Shown here: one piece after another, positions 6,668 to 15,198 of the stretch
Layout: each line of letters opens with the position of its first letter
Position numbering within the stretch: the stretch's first letter is position 1
Source: Methanobacterium sp.
GTDB taxonomy: Archaea; Methanobacteriota; Methanobacteria; Methanobacteriales; Methanobacteriaceae
Length of the DNA: 26,224 nt
NCBI GenBank assembly: GCA_021372715.1
Contig: JAJFTX010000184.1
Span: 1 to 26,224, forward strand
Reading direction: 5' to 3'
The notes under the pieces: model-generated
Database searches by the model: none
Seen by the model: only the letters and a program-made list of their open reading frames with translations
What the model was told of the DNA's origin: nothing
Translations under genes and position numbers: made by a program

Positions 6668-8431
6668 CTAATCTTGTATAAATCTTCTTGGATCTGTATC
6701 AATATCAACAATAACAGGTAATTCAGAATCAAGAGCCTTATCAACTGCATATGGTAATTTTTCAGGAGTTTTAACAGAAATTCCAAGGCCACCACATTCT
6801 TTGGCGAAAGATGCAAAGTTAAGGTGTTGTAGATCGGTTTGCCAGACTGGATACTTCTCCACTTTTTGCTCCTGCATGATCATACCCAGTTGGTGATTAT
6901 TGAATAAAAATACTTTTATTGGAAGTTCATTCTTCACAGCAGTTAGAAAATCAGCCATTACCATGGAGAATCCTCCATCACCAGATATGCATACCACTTG
7001 TCTGTTTGGATATAATAATTGGGCAGTTAGTGCTGCTGGCAGTCCAAAACCCATACTTGCTAAATAACCTGACATTAGCATATCCTGCTTTTTTTTCATC
7101 CAAAAGTTACGTCCAAACCACCAGCAATTCTCACCTACATCTAACGTAATTATGGCGTCATCTGCAATCTTATCGTTTAAAACTTTAATAATATATTGGG
7201 GTCTTAATGGTGTTTTAGTATTGTCTATCTCTTCTTCTAATAGATCTAACCAATCTTCTTTAAGCTTATTTATTTCATCTAAATATTCGACTTTTTTATC
7301 CTCTTTCACTAAACCAATGAGCTCTGGTAATATTTCAGCACTATTTCCATAAAGTCCAACTTCAACAGGATATTGTCTACCGATTTTTAATGGATCAATA
7401 TCAATCTGAATTGTTTTTTTCTCTGGCAAGTGTGTCATATCAGAAAATGAGGACCCAATGACTATGAGCAGATCACTGTTAAGAACTAGTTCAGTTGCTG
7501 CGGTAGATCCAATGTCACCATGACTACCTACATAATACTGATTATCTTCATCTATAACTCCTTTACCACGGAAAGTAGTTACTATGGGGGCAGTGATTTT
7601 CTGGGCAAATTTTAAAAGATTCTCACCTTGAGTAATGGCACCAAACCCTGCTATTATCACTGGACGTTCAGACTCATTTATTGCTTGAGCAGCTTTAAGT
7701 ATTAAAAACATAGGTTGGGTTATGGCTTTATTAGGGAAACTACCTTCAAAAGGTAATGTTTTAGCAGAATAAGGTAGTTTTTGGATATCATTAGGTATTC
7801 CAATATGAGAAACTCCTCTATCTAAAATTGCGTGTTTAATTGCATTGGTAATTAGATTGATAGTTTGTTCTTCGGTCATCAGGACTTTATTATAAACAGT
7901 AACTGTTTCAAAAAAGCTTTGTTGTTCAATCTCTTGGAATGAACCAGGTCCTATCAGTTGTCTGCGAAGCATTCCAGTAAGTACTAATACTGGTGCATTA
8001 TCAAGATTTGCATCATAAAGTCCTGTAGCTAGATTAGTAGCTCCTGGACCGGCGACAGTGAGACAAGCTGCCGGATGTCCGTTGAGTTTGCCATAGGCTG
8101 AAGCCATAAACGCAGCAGTCTGTTCATGTCTTACCTGTATGTATTTGATTGCTTTATTATTCCTAACCGCATCAACCACACCTAATGAAGAAGTCCCTGG
8201 TATTCCAAAAATATATTTAACACCCCATTCAACCATCTGTTCTATTAAGACATCAGAAACAGTGGACTCACCCTCTTTAAATTCTACTACTTCTTCGGTG
8301 AGTAATATAAATGTACTTTTAGGGGAATTACAAACTGGGCATCTCCAGTTATCAGGAAGGTCATCGAATTTATAACCTTCTACCTCTTCATCAAAAATAT
8401 AATTACAGACTGTGCACCTATACTTAGCCAT
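6668..8431 (-). CDS. Rubredoxin-fused pyruvate-oxidase-like TPP enzyme
   Basis: A 587-residue fusion. Residues 1-41 are a rubredoxin with iron ligands C6, C9, C31 and C34 (YRCTVCNYIFD and RCPVCNSPKS), a short form with 21 residues between the CxxC pairs. Residues about 57-215 are the TPP-enzyme PYR domain with catalytic E103 (VRHEQTAAF), about 235-400 the central domain, and about 415-587 the PP domain with GDGG at 484 and NN at 511-512 binding Mg-TPP. The central domain resembles pyruvate oxidase, which holds FAD there, so conversion of pyruvate to acetate or acetyl phosphate plus CO2, with electrons passed to the rubredoxin, is the likely reaction; an acetolactate-synthase-like carboligase is the alternative. 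GGAGGGTC precedes the start. Last gene of the fumC operon, 67 bases after the preceding gene. Confidence 0.88.
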   Translation of the reverse strand: MAKYRCTVCNYIFDEEVEGYKFDDLPDNWRCPVCNSPKSTFILLTEEVVEFKEGESTVSDVLIEQMVEWGVKYIFGIPGTSSLGVVDAVRNNKAIKYIQVRHEQTAAFMASAYGKLNGHPAACLTVAGPGATNLATGLYDANLDNAPVLVLTGMLRRQLIGPGSFQEIEQQSFFETVTVYNKVLMTEEQTINLITNAIKHAILDRGVSHIGIPNDIQKLPYSAKTLPFEGSFPNKAITQPMFLILKAAQAINESERPVIIAGFGAITQGENLLKFAQKITAPIVTTFRGKGVIDEDNQYYVGSHGDIGSTAATELVLNSDLLIVIGSSFSDMTHLPEKKTIQIDIDPLKIGRQYPVEVGLYGNSAEILPELIGLVKEDKKVEYLDEINKLKEDWLDLLEEEIDNTKTPLRPQYIIKVLNDKIADDAIITLDVGENCWWFGRNFWMKKKQDMLMSGYLASMGFGLPAALTAQLLYPNRQVVCISGDGGFSMVMADFLTAVKNELPIKVFLFNNHQLGMIMQEQKVEKYPVWQTDLQHLNFASFAKECGGLGISVKTPEKLPYAVDKALDSELPVIVDIDTDPRRFIQD

Positions 8432-8498
8432 TTAGACCCTCCATATTCTAAATTTTTGGATTTATCGAATAAATTTTCAACTATATAAAGTGGCATAA

Positions 8499-9737
8499 CT
8501 AAACTGTCAAAATATTCATTTTTGCATCTTCAAGTTTATCACAACCAGTCAAAATCATTGCTCGTCGAAGATCATCTAAAACATAATTAAAGTACATTTT
8601 AACTGCTTCATATCCACCACTAACACATACTTGTGCGAGGGGACGACCTATAAGAGCTACATCTGCACCCAATGCTAAAATCTTTAAAACATCAAATCCT
8701 GTTCGTACAGTACCATCCGCAAAGATAAGTATCTTACCTGAAATCTCTTCTGCAATATCAGGAAGGACTTCTGCGACTCCTTGACCACAATCTAAAACTC
8801 TACCCCCATGATTCGACACATAACAAGCATCAGCACCAGAATCAACTACTTTCATAGCATCATCAGGACTCATAATGTCCTTGAAGATCACTGGTTTTCC
8901 TGTACAATCCACAAGTTCCTGAAGGTCATCCTCACTTTTCCGATAAACCCTTTTTTTATTATGAGCCCAATAAGTGGATCCTACACCACCCAAATCAACC
9001 CCAATAGCAATCACATCCAGTTTTTCAGCAAGTTGGAAAAGTTTGATCAATCGGTCTTGGGATTGGGGTTTAAAGAAAGGGATTCCCCACCCTTTATTTT
9101 TACCTATAATGGTGACCCCTAATTTTTCAGAAGTGCTTGGTGTGTTTCCAACATTACCAATTGTTCCAAATAACTGTGCACCCTTTAATAGGCCCCAATA
9201 TAAATCTTCTTCGCTGATGATATCATTCAGGCTGGGCTTAGCGCCTGAAAGAGGAGCACCCATAAAAGGAGCTTTCAGTTTTTTACCAAAAATTGAAGTG
9301 GAAATTTCTGGTTCCTTATGGGATTTGATCACTTTCATTTTAAGGCGAAATTGTTGAAGGGCTTTGTAGTTTGCCTCAAAAGTCTTAGCTTGTCCTGCAC
9401 CGCCCATACCAATAGGAGCTCCATATTTTTGTCCTGTACATGTATGGTCCGGATCACCATCACATACAGGATAAACACCACATAATCCTGTGAGCAGATT
9501 TCTGCCTTCATCTCGATAATAATTCAAATCCTTATCCACAACACCCTTTTCATCATTTTTTAAAGATATTTTATCATCATTTAGTTGATGTAGACAACAT
9601 TTTAATGCTCCACAGATTGGGCAACGATAGCTGTCTGGGATATTTTCCACGTTAGTATGGGGATTTAGATTTAGTTTTGAATCTCCTTTTTCCTCATCAT
9701 AAATGAAAATTTTGCAATTCATACATATATATTTCAT
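8499..9737 (-). CDS. Rubredoxin-fused FMN-dependent alpha-hydroxyacid (lactate) dehydrogenase
   Basis: A 412-residue fusion. Residues 1-50 are rubredoxin-like with C5, C8, C39 and C42 (YICMNCKIF and RCPICGALK) at the full-length rubredoxin spacing. A linker leads to a lactate-oxidase-family FMN barrel: a cysteine-rich entry (C86, C92, C100), MGGAG, then the catalytic SNHGGR with H310, and the FMN-phosphate motif ADGTVRTGFDVLKILALGA at 340-358. This matches the clostridial/archaeal type of alpha-hydroxyacid-oxidising protein with a Cys-rich N-terminus. L-lactate is the likeliest substrate, glycolate or another 2-hydroxyacid is possible. AGGTAG upstream selects ATG 9737 over an in-frame ATG at 9761. 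It lies 38 bases after frdB. Electrons from FMN probably go to the attached rubredoxin. Confidence 0.88.
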   Translation of the reverse strand: MKYICMNCKIFIYDEEKGDSKLNLNPHTNVENIPDSYRCPICGALKCCLHQLNDDKISLKNDEKGVVDKDLNYYRDEGRNLLTGLCGVYPVCDGDPDHTCTGQKYGAPIGMGGAGQAKTFEANYKALQQFRLKMKVIKSHKEPEISTSIFGKKLKAPFMGAPLSGAKPSLNDIISEEDLYWGLLKGAQLFGTIGNVGNTPSTSEKLGVTIIGKNKGWGIPFFKPQSQDRLIKLFQLAEKLDVIAIGVDLGGVGSTYWAHNKKRVYRKSEDDLQELVDCTGKPVIFKDIMSPDDAMKVVDSGADACYVSNHGGRVLDCGQGVAEVLPDIAEEISGKILIFADGTVRTGFDVLKILALGADVALIGRPLAQVCVSGGYEAVKMYFNYVLDDLRRAMILTGCDKLEDAKMNILTV

Positions 9738-9775
9738 AAAACTACCTGATTTGATTATCAAAGACTTAAGTCAAA

Positions 9776-10540
9776 TTAAATGCTTTTTTTACTGTTGTTC
9801 AGTTTATCAACTGCTTTTTCAATTGCTTTTATTGGAGGAACTCCTTTGGGACATACTTTAAAACAGTTTCCATATGATTCACAGGCCCACCAACCATTAG
9901 GAATATCAGCTATTTTCAATCTTGAGATTCCTTCAGCTTCGCGGGGATCAATATGGAACCGGTATAATTTGGCTAATGCAGCTGGTCCGAGATATTTAGG
10001 ATTTTGCCCTACGATGGGACAGCCCCCGAAACAAGCGGCACAAAGTATACAATTAGTGTACACTTGTAGCTTTTTCACATCAACAGGATACATAATCATC
10101 TCTTCATCAGAGTTAAAATCTACTGGCTTAAAAGTTGGTTCTATAAAACGATAGAATTTAAAAAACAAATCCATATCAACTATAAGATCTTTAATCACAG
10201 GTAGATGTGGAAGAGGTTCCACTAAAACCTCTTTTTCAGGATCCCAAGAGATAGTTTTTCCAATAGCAGGGTAAGGGAAAATAGGAACCTTTAAATTTCC
10301 CTTGAGAAGAGATTCTATTTGTGTTCGGCAGGCAAGCCTCGGGACTTTGTTAATTAACATCGCACATGTTCCACATACGGCCCCACGACAAGAATAATGA
10401 AATGATAATGAATCATCGAATTTTTCCTGGAATTGGAATAGGGCACTCATCACCGTCATCCCAGGTTTTGGCTCTAAATCAAATGTATCGTAACTTGGTG
10501 AATCCATTTTCTCATTGAATCTATAAACTTTAATTTTCAT
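9776..10540 (-). CDS. frdB: Fumarate reductase/succinate dehydrogenase iron-sulfur subunit
   Basis: A 254-residue SdhB/FrdB-type protein with all three cluster motifs: [2Fe-2S] C51, C56, C59 and C71 (CRGAVCGTCA), [4Fe-4S] C164, C167, C170 (CILCAACFGGCP), with C174 and then C220, C226, C230 (CESYGNCFKVCP) completing the [4Fe-4S] and [3Fe-4S] set. Length is that of classical bacterial SdhB/FrdB. It lacks the roughly 230-residue CCG-motif extension of methanogen TfrB, which takes electrons from coenzyme M and B thiols. The start ATG overlaps the frdA stop by one base (TAATG), so the two are translationally coupled. No SdhC/D- or FrdC/D-like anchor gene is in the window. Whether it works as a fumarate reductase or a succinate dehydrogenase is not fixed by sequence. 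Confidence 0.92.
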   Translation of the reverse strand: MKIKVYRFNEKMDSPSYDTFDLEPKPGMTVMSALFQFQEKFDDSLSFHYSCRGAVCGTCAMLINKVPRLACRTQIESLLKGNLKVPIFPYPAIGKTISWDPEKEVLVEPLPHLPVIKDLIVDMDLFFKFYRFIEPTFKPVDFNSDEEMIMYPVDVKKLQVYTNCILCAACFGGCPIVGQNPKYLGPAALAKLYRFHIDPREAEGISRLKIADIPNGWWACESYGNCFKVCPKGVPPIKAIEKAVDKLNNSKKSI

Positions 10541-12243
10541 TAGTAAACACGCTCCTTCGGCTCAAATAAACCCAAATGAACAGGTTTATAAGACACATAC
10601 ATTTGTTTGTCTTTAATACTGACTACCGTATGTTTTAAGAAGTCAATATCATCACGTTCAGGATAATCAATCCTTTTATGTGAACCTCTGCTTTCTTTGC
10701 GAGCAATAGCTCCTTTTGCTAATACCTCAGCAATTAATATCATTCCATTTAACTCTAAAAATCTTATAAGAGCTTGATTTAATTTACGGTCTTTATTTTG
10801 AAGTGATACATTCTCTATTTGTTCCTGTATTTTTTTAATTTCAAATAGACCTTCCTCCATATTCTTTTTATCACGGAATATTCCGAATTTATTGGTCATA
10901 GTATAAGCCAGCTTATTTTTTAGATTAAAAAGGTGTTCATTTCCTTTTCGTTGGAGTATATTTTTAATCATTTTATTTGCAGTGATCATAGCATTTTCTA
11001 CTACCTCGTCATTCTTAGAAATGATGATTTCTATATCTTTGATAATTTTATCTGCAACAATCCGTCCAAATACTACTGTTTCTAAAAGAGAATTTCCTCC
11101 TAAACGATTTGCCCCATGCACGCTTATACAGGCACATTCACCCGCTGCATAAAGACCAGGAATATTTGTCTGGCCATTAATATCAGTATCAATACCACCC
11201 ATAGAATAGTGTTGACCCGGCTGAACAGGAACAGGATCCTCTATTGGATCGATACCAGCAAAATCCATTGCAATTTGTCTTATTCCAGGTAAACGTTCCA
11301 TAATACGATCTGATCCTAGATGTCGCAGATCAAGATGTATAAAACCCCCTTCAAATCCTCTTCCATCAGTAATTTCCTGTTCAATAGCTCTAGCAACCAC
11401 ATCACGAGGTGCTAAATCAATAGTATTAGGGGCGTAACGTTCCATGAATTGTTCTCCATCAATATTTAACAGTATACCTCCTTCACCACGAGCACCTTCT
11501 GTTATTAATATGTTAGTCCCATAGAGAGTGGTTGGATGAAACTGTACAAATTCCATGTCTTTTAACATAGCACCTGCACTTAAAGCTAAAGCCAATCCAT
11601 CTCCAGTGTTAATTAATGCATTAGTTGACTTATTGAATACACGGCCAAAACCACCAGTAGCTAAGAGAACTGCTTTAGCATGGAATCCATGCACTTCTCC
11701 AGTCATTATTTCCAGAGCTGTGCATCCAATACAACATCCTTCATCAATTATTAATGATGTTACAAAAAATTCTGCGAAAATATTAATTTCATTGCTCATC
11801 ACATTTTCATAAAGAGCGTTTAGTGCACTATGTCCTGTATGATCTGCTGCGTAACATGTTCTTGGAAATCCTGAACCACCGAAAGGGCGTTGTGCTATTT
11901 TTCCATTTTCCAGTCGTGACCATACTGTGCCCATATGCTCTAGTTCGATAACTGTGGCAGATGCTTCTCGACACATTAATTCAACTGCATCCTGATCTGC
12001 TAAATAATCAGATCCTTTAACTGTATCATATGCATGAATCTTCCAACTATCCTCAATACCATTTTCACCTTTGACATTTCCTAAAGAGGCATTCATTCCT
12101 CCTTGCGCTGCTACAGAATGAGAACGTAAAGGATGAACTTTTGATAACAACGATACACTAAGACCAGCCTCCGAAATACATAATGCAGCTCTAAGTCCTG
12201 TTAATCCCCCTCCTATAACGATAACATCATAATCATGGATCAT
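10540..12243 (-). CDS. frdA: Fumarate reductase/succinate dehydrogenase flavoprotein subunit
   Basis: A 567-residue flavoprotein. The Rossmann motif VIVIGGGLTGLRAAL at 7-21 binds FAD, and RSHSVAAQGG contains H42, the residue that carries covalent FAD in SdhA/FrdA. Further family motifs are FGGSGFPRTCYAADHTGH, LATGGFG, EFVQFHPTTLYG, ITEGARGEGG, and DLAPRDVVARAIEQE with the catalytic Arg, then HYSMGGIDTDINGQTNIPGLYAAGE. The C-terminal helical domain (KESRGSHKRIDYP) is intact. The start is ATG 12243: AGGTG at 12255-12251 is spaced for it and overlaps the fumC stop, while TTG 12246 is less likely. It catalyses fumarate/succinate interconversion with frdB. The covalent-FAD His is typical of the complex II group. 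Confidence 0.93.
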   Translation of the reverse strand: MIHDYDVIVIGGGLTGLRAALCISEAGLSVSLLSKVHPLRSHSVAAQGGMNASLGNVKGENGIEDSWKIHAYDTVKGSDYLADQDAVELMCREASATVIELEHMGTVWSRLENGKIAQRPFGGSGFPRTCYAADHTGHSALNALYENVMSNEINIFAEFFVTSLIIDEGCCIGCTALEIMTGEVHGFHAKAVLLATGGFGRVFNKSTNALINTGDGLALALSAGAMLKDMEFVQFHPTTLYGTNILITEGARGEGGILLNIDGEQFMERYAPNTIDLAPRDVVARAIEQEITDGRGFEGGFIHLDLRHLGSDRIMERLPGIRQIAMDFAGIDPIEDPVPVQPGQHYSMGGIDTDINGQTNIPGLYAAGECACISVHGANRLGGNSLLETVVFGRIVADKIIKDIEIIISKNDEVVENAMITANKMIKNILQRKGNEHLFNLKNKLAYTMTNKFGIFRDKKNMEEGLFEIKKIQEQIENVSLQNKDRKLNQALIRFLELNGMILIAEVLAKGAIARKESRGSHKRIDYPERDDIDFLKHTVVSIKDKQMYVSYKPVHLGLFEPKERVY

Positions 12244-12253
12244 CAATAAACAC

Positions 12254-13645
12254 CTAAGTTTTTTTTAGATCAATCCTATCTATTAAACGATCAAAATCAT
12301 CTTCAGAGATAATTTTAAGTTCTGAAACAGCTTCTTTAAGTGTTAAACCATTATCCAGAGCATATTTAATCACTCTGGAAGATTTTTCATAACCTATTAT
12401 GGGATTAAGGACAGTTATGGACATTAATGAATGCTCTAAAAAGTAGTTGATCTGTTTTTTATCAGGTTCCATTCCCATAACTAAAAATTTCCGGAATTTA
12501 TGGCATCCATCCGCCATTATCCTAATAGAATGCATGATATTGTAAATTATCAGAGGTTTATAAACATTCATCTCTAGATATCCACCTCCTCCTCCTAGGG
12601 TCACTGCCATATCATTAGACATTACTTGAACCGCAATCATTGACAGAGATTCACATTGAGAAGGATTAGTCTTCCCAGGCATGATTGAAGAACCGGGTTC
12701 GTTTGCAGGAATATCAATTTCATGAAAACCACATCGAGGTCCAGAACTTAAAATACGAATATCATTTGCAATTTTATATAAACTAGTTGACAATGTTTTT
12801 AATACTCCACTGAGCATAACCAGCGCATCGTGAGAACCTTGGGCTGCGAATTTGTTGGGAACGATTATGAAGGGTAGTTTGGTTAATTTTGAAATTTCTT
12901 CGACAACATTTTTATCAAATCTTGGGGGAGTATTAATTCCCGTACCAACAGCAGTACCACCCAAGGTTAATCGATATAATTCTTGAATATTAACATTTAA
13001 ACGTCTTAAATTATCGTTTAATAATCCTACGTATCCTGAAAATTCCTGACCCAATGTTAATGGCACTGCATCCTGCATATGTGTTCGACCGACTTTCACT
13101 ATTTCGGACCATTCATCCACTTTCAATTGTAATGAATCACGTAAAAGTTTCACAGAAGGTATTAAACGATTGTTTAACCCCTTAACAGCTGTTATATGCA
13201 TTGCAGATGGAAATGAATCATTTGAGGACTGTGACAAATTGACATGATCATTAGGATGTACTGGAATTTTACTTCCTAGAGGATTTCCAGTCAACTGCGA
13301 GCATCGATTGGATATTACTTCATTTACATTCATATTGAAGTGTGTTCCACTACCAGTCATCCATACATGAAGAGGAAACTCGTTTTGATGTTTTCCAGCT
13401 AATATTTCATCACACACCTGAATTATTAAGTCACTGAGGGTTTTCTTCAGGAGATTTTCCCGTGAATTAACTATAGCAGATGCCTTTTTTATTAATGCAT
13501 ATGATTCAACCATTTCTTTGGGTATTAAATCTTCACCTATATTGAAATGCTCTAAAGAACGTTGTGTTTGAGCTCCCCATAACTTATTCGATGGTACTTT
13601 AATTCTGCCAATACTATCTGTTTCCCATCGGAACTCCTCAACCAT
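12254..13645 (-). CDS. fumC: Class II fumarate hydratase
   Basis: A 463-residue fumarase/aspartase-superfamily protein, the usual length of class II fumarase. The three conserved regions are present: TGSGTHFNMNVNEV at 97-110, VGRTHMQDAVPLTLGQE at 185-201 with H189, and GSSIMPGKTNPSQCE at 318-332, the signature loop with the catalytic Ser. GKxNPxQCE is the fumarase form; aspartases have AKVNPVIPE. It converts malate to fumarate without an iron-sulfur cluster, so it tolerates oxygen, unlike the class I enzyme usual in methanogens. GGGGAT lies just before the ATG at 13645. First gene of the operon, 10 bases before frdA; it would supply fumarate to FrdAB. Confidence 0.93.
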   Translation of the reverse strand: MVEEFRWETDSIGRIKVPSNKLWGAQTQRSLEHFNIGEDLIPKEMVESYALIKKASAIVNSRENLLKKTLSDLIIQVCDEILAGKHQNEFPLHVWMTGSGTHFNMNVNEVISNRCSQLTGNPLGSKIPVHPNDHVNLSQSSNDSFPSAMHITAVKGLNNRLIPSVKLLRDSLQLKVDEWSEIVKVGRTHMQDAVPLTLGQEFSGYVGLLNDNLRRLNVNIQELYRLTLGGTAVGTGINTPPRFDKNVVEEISKLTKLPFIIVPNKFAAQGSHDALVMLSGVLKTLSTSLYKIANDIRILSSGPRCGFHEIDIPANEPGSSIMPGKTNPSQCESLSMIAVQVMSNDMAVTLGGGGGYLEMNVYKPLIIYNIMHSIRIMADGCHKFRKFLVMGMEPDKKQINYFLEHSLMSITVLNPIIGYEKSSRVIKYALDNGLTLKEAVSELKIISEDDFDRLIDRIDLKKT

Positions 13646-13898
13646 ATAATCCCCATCAAAAACAAATTAAATAGTATATTTCTATTTATGAGAAAATATA
13701 ATTTTGGGGTATTAAAGGAAAAAATTATAGATATTTTCTAATTTAAATCTTGATTAAATATTATTTAAATTTCGAAGGTAATTAGATTAAAAGATTTAAT
13801 ATAGTCCAATAATAATTAGGATGATTAAAAGGATTTTTAACGGAAAATAATCGATTGGAATATATTGTATTAAAAACAGAATAATATCGGTGATATTA
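13646..13898. promoter_or_regulatory. Divergent promoter region between fumC and the DUF2769 gene
   Basis: This 253-base AT-rich spacer must hold the start points for both the five-gene minus-strand operon and the plus-strand DUF2769 gene. A TATA-like AAATATAC on the minus strand lies about 40 bases before the fumC ATG. Two copies of the palindrome ATTTAAAT, at 13741-13748 and 13763-13770, are 22 bp apart, two helical turns, and the second belongs to a TTAAAT-ATT-ATTTAA inverted repeat at 13754-13768. They could be an operator, but the base composition is so biased that chance is possible. Confidence 0.4.
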
Positions 13899-14213
13899 TT
13901 GAGTGAAGTTGATTACAATTTAGAAAACTGGGAAAAATGCACATGTAACACCTGTCCCGTCCAAGAAAATAGTGAATGTGTAAAAGATAAGAGAGCTAAA
14001 GTTAGTAAGCTGATGCCAAAGATAAATGAGAATAAAACTATGCCTAACCCAGATATGATTCCAGACCTTTACTGTGCCACCGGGAAGGCCCCATGTAAAG
14101 ATATAGATACAAAAGAGATGTGTCAGTGTAATAAATGTCCATTATGGAAAGAATATGATCTACCCTATGGTGAACCTCTGGGTTATTTCTGCAGCGACGG
14201 AGCTGCAAAATAA
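13899..14213 (+). CDS. DUF2769 cysteine-rich protein
   Basis: A 104-residue protein rich in cysteine. Residues about 11-23 have CTCNTCPVQENSEC, residues about 60-67 YCATGKAPC, and then CQCNKCPLWKEYDLP and YFCSDGAAK near the end: two copies of the C-x-C-x2-C-P unit with trailing cysteines, the DUF2769 pattern known from methanogens. It probably binds zinc or iron-sulfur, and the function is unknown. The open frame begins at GTG 13890, but GGTGAT at 13889-13894 is a ribosome binding site spaced for TTG 13899, giving MSEVDYNLENW, so I use that start. It is divergent from fumC and shares its upstream region. Confidence 0.82.
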   Translation: MSEVDYNLENWEKCTCNTCPVQENSECVKDKRAKVSKLMPKINENKTMPNPDMIPDLYCATGKAPCKDIDTKEMCQCNKCPLWKEYDLPYGEPLGYFCSDGAAK

Positions 14214-14348
14214 ATAATATCCGTCTATAATTTCTTAGATCGATTAAAAATATGGACTTATTTTATAGATAAAATATCAATTCATATTGAAATCTTTAAA
14301 TCCTATTTTAAAACTAGTGAAGGTATTATAACTTTTTATTACATTTAG

Positions 14349-14924
14349 TTAGTACAATAATTTTTTAAGGGCAACGGCATAGATATCGGCAATTGTATCT
14401 GCTAAATCAACATCAAATGATGTATAATCTTTTTCTGGATTTCCCAATACAATCTGGCCAATTATATTATCATTGTACTTAACTGGGGCTGATAAAAACT
14501 GAGAAACAGGAGCATGACCTTCTGGGAGACCGTGAGCAGCGGGATGAAGTGCTGGATTATGAATATAAAATGATTCGCCGGTGTCTAAAGAATAACCAAG
14601 AAGCCCGCCATAGGTACCATCTTTTCTAATCTTAAAACGGGCCTCACCCATATCCTCGTACATCTGACAACCATCTGTCATATGAGAAAATGAAATTCCT
14701 ACGCTGTCTCTATTTTCAGGATCAACAAATGCTACATAACAACTCTCACTACTTGTTAAACGCCTTGCTTCTTCCATAATAATGTCTGAAATTTCTTTCA
14801 GGGAAGAATCTGACATTTTATTTAAGATCTTTTCTCTCAGGGAAATAATATCTTCATTCTCGATTTTAGCACCTGATCCCATCCCAAAGTCCGGTCTTTC
14901 AAGTTTTTTATTTCCCATATTCAT
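14349..14924 (-). CDS. GAF domain sensor-like protein
   Basis: A 191-residue soluble protein. After about 35 residues of linker, a single GAF domain covers about 40-190: EISDIIMEEARRLTSSESCYVAFVD, then MTDGCQMY, then GLLGYSLDTGESFYIHNPA and LSAPVKYNDNIIGQIVLGN, ending DVDLADTIADIYAVALKKL. The PVKYNDNIIGQI-type strand pair is diagnostic of GAF. No kinase, HTH or other output domain is attached, so it may bind a small ligand or redox cofactor and act through a partner. The conserved Cys, His and Met residues in the loop are compatible with redox sensing but do not prove it. A GGGGGTTG ribosome binding site is 8 bases before the ATG. Confidence 0.85.
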   Translation of the reverse strand: MNMGNKKLERPDFGMGSGAKIENEDIISLREKILNKMSDSSLKEISDIIMEEARRLTSSESCYVAFVDPENRDSVGISFSHMTDGCQMYEDMGEARFKIRKDGTYGGLLGYSLDTGESFYIHNPALHPAAHGLPEGHAPVSQFLSAPVKYNDNIIGQIVLGNPEKDYTSFDVDLADTIADIYAVALKKLLY

Positions 14925-15198
14925 TTATTAGCAACCCCCATTTTAATCTTCGTTGACTTTGTAAACTTTTTATCTTAAATATCTGAATTATCTTATTGCA
15001 GCTTTTTCATTATATTTTTATGTCATTAAAGGCATATTAATTATGGTGAAATATCTCCATCTGTTGTATTTTGTCTTAGGATTATTCTACAAATAAGCTA
15101 ATATGACAACTACTCATCTATAACTGAGTTCATTAAAATTCACCTAAAATAAATTATATTTCAGTTCTAAAACGGAATTATATATGATGGTGATTGAT

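Noticed and set aside
6604..6816. Minus-strand frame overlapping the end of the TPP enzyme
   Set aside because: Same strand but another frame inside a firmly identified gene; rich in Leu/Ile from AT bias, no ribosome binding site.
8808..9357. Two long plus-strand frames opposite the lactate dehydrogenase-like gene
   Set aside because: They lie antisense to a well-supported gene, have no ribosome binding site and low-complexity composition; they are shadows.
12254..13645. fumC as aspartate ammonia-lyase
   Set aside because: The signature loop reads GKTNPSQCE, the fumarase form, not the AKVNPVIPE of aspartases.
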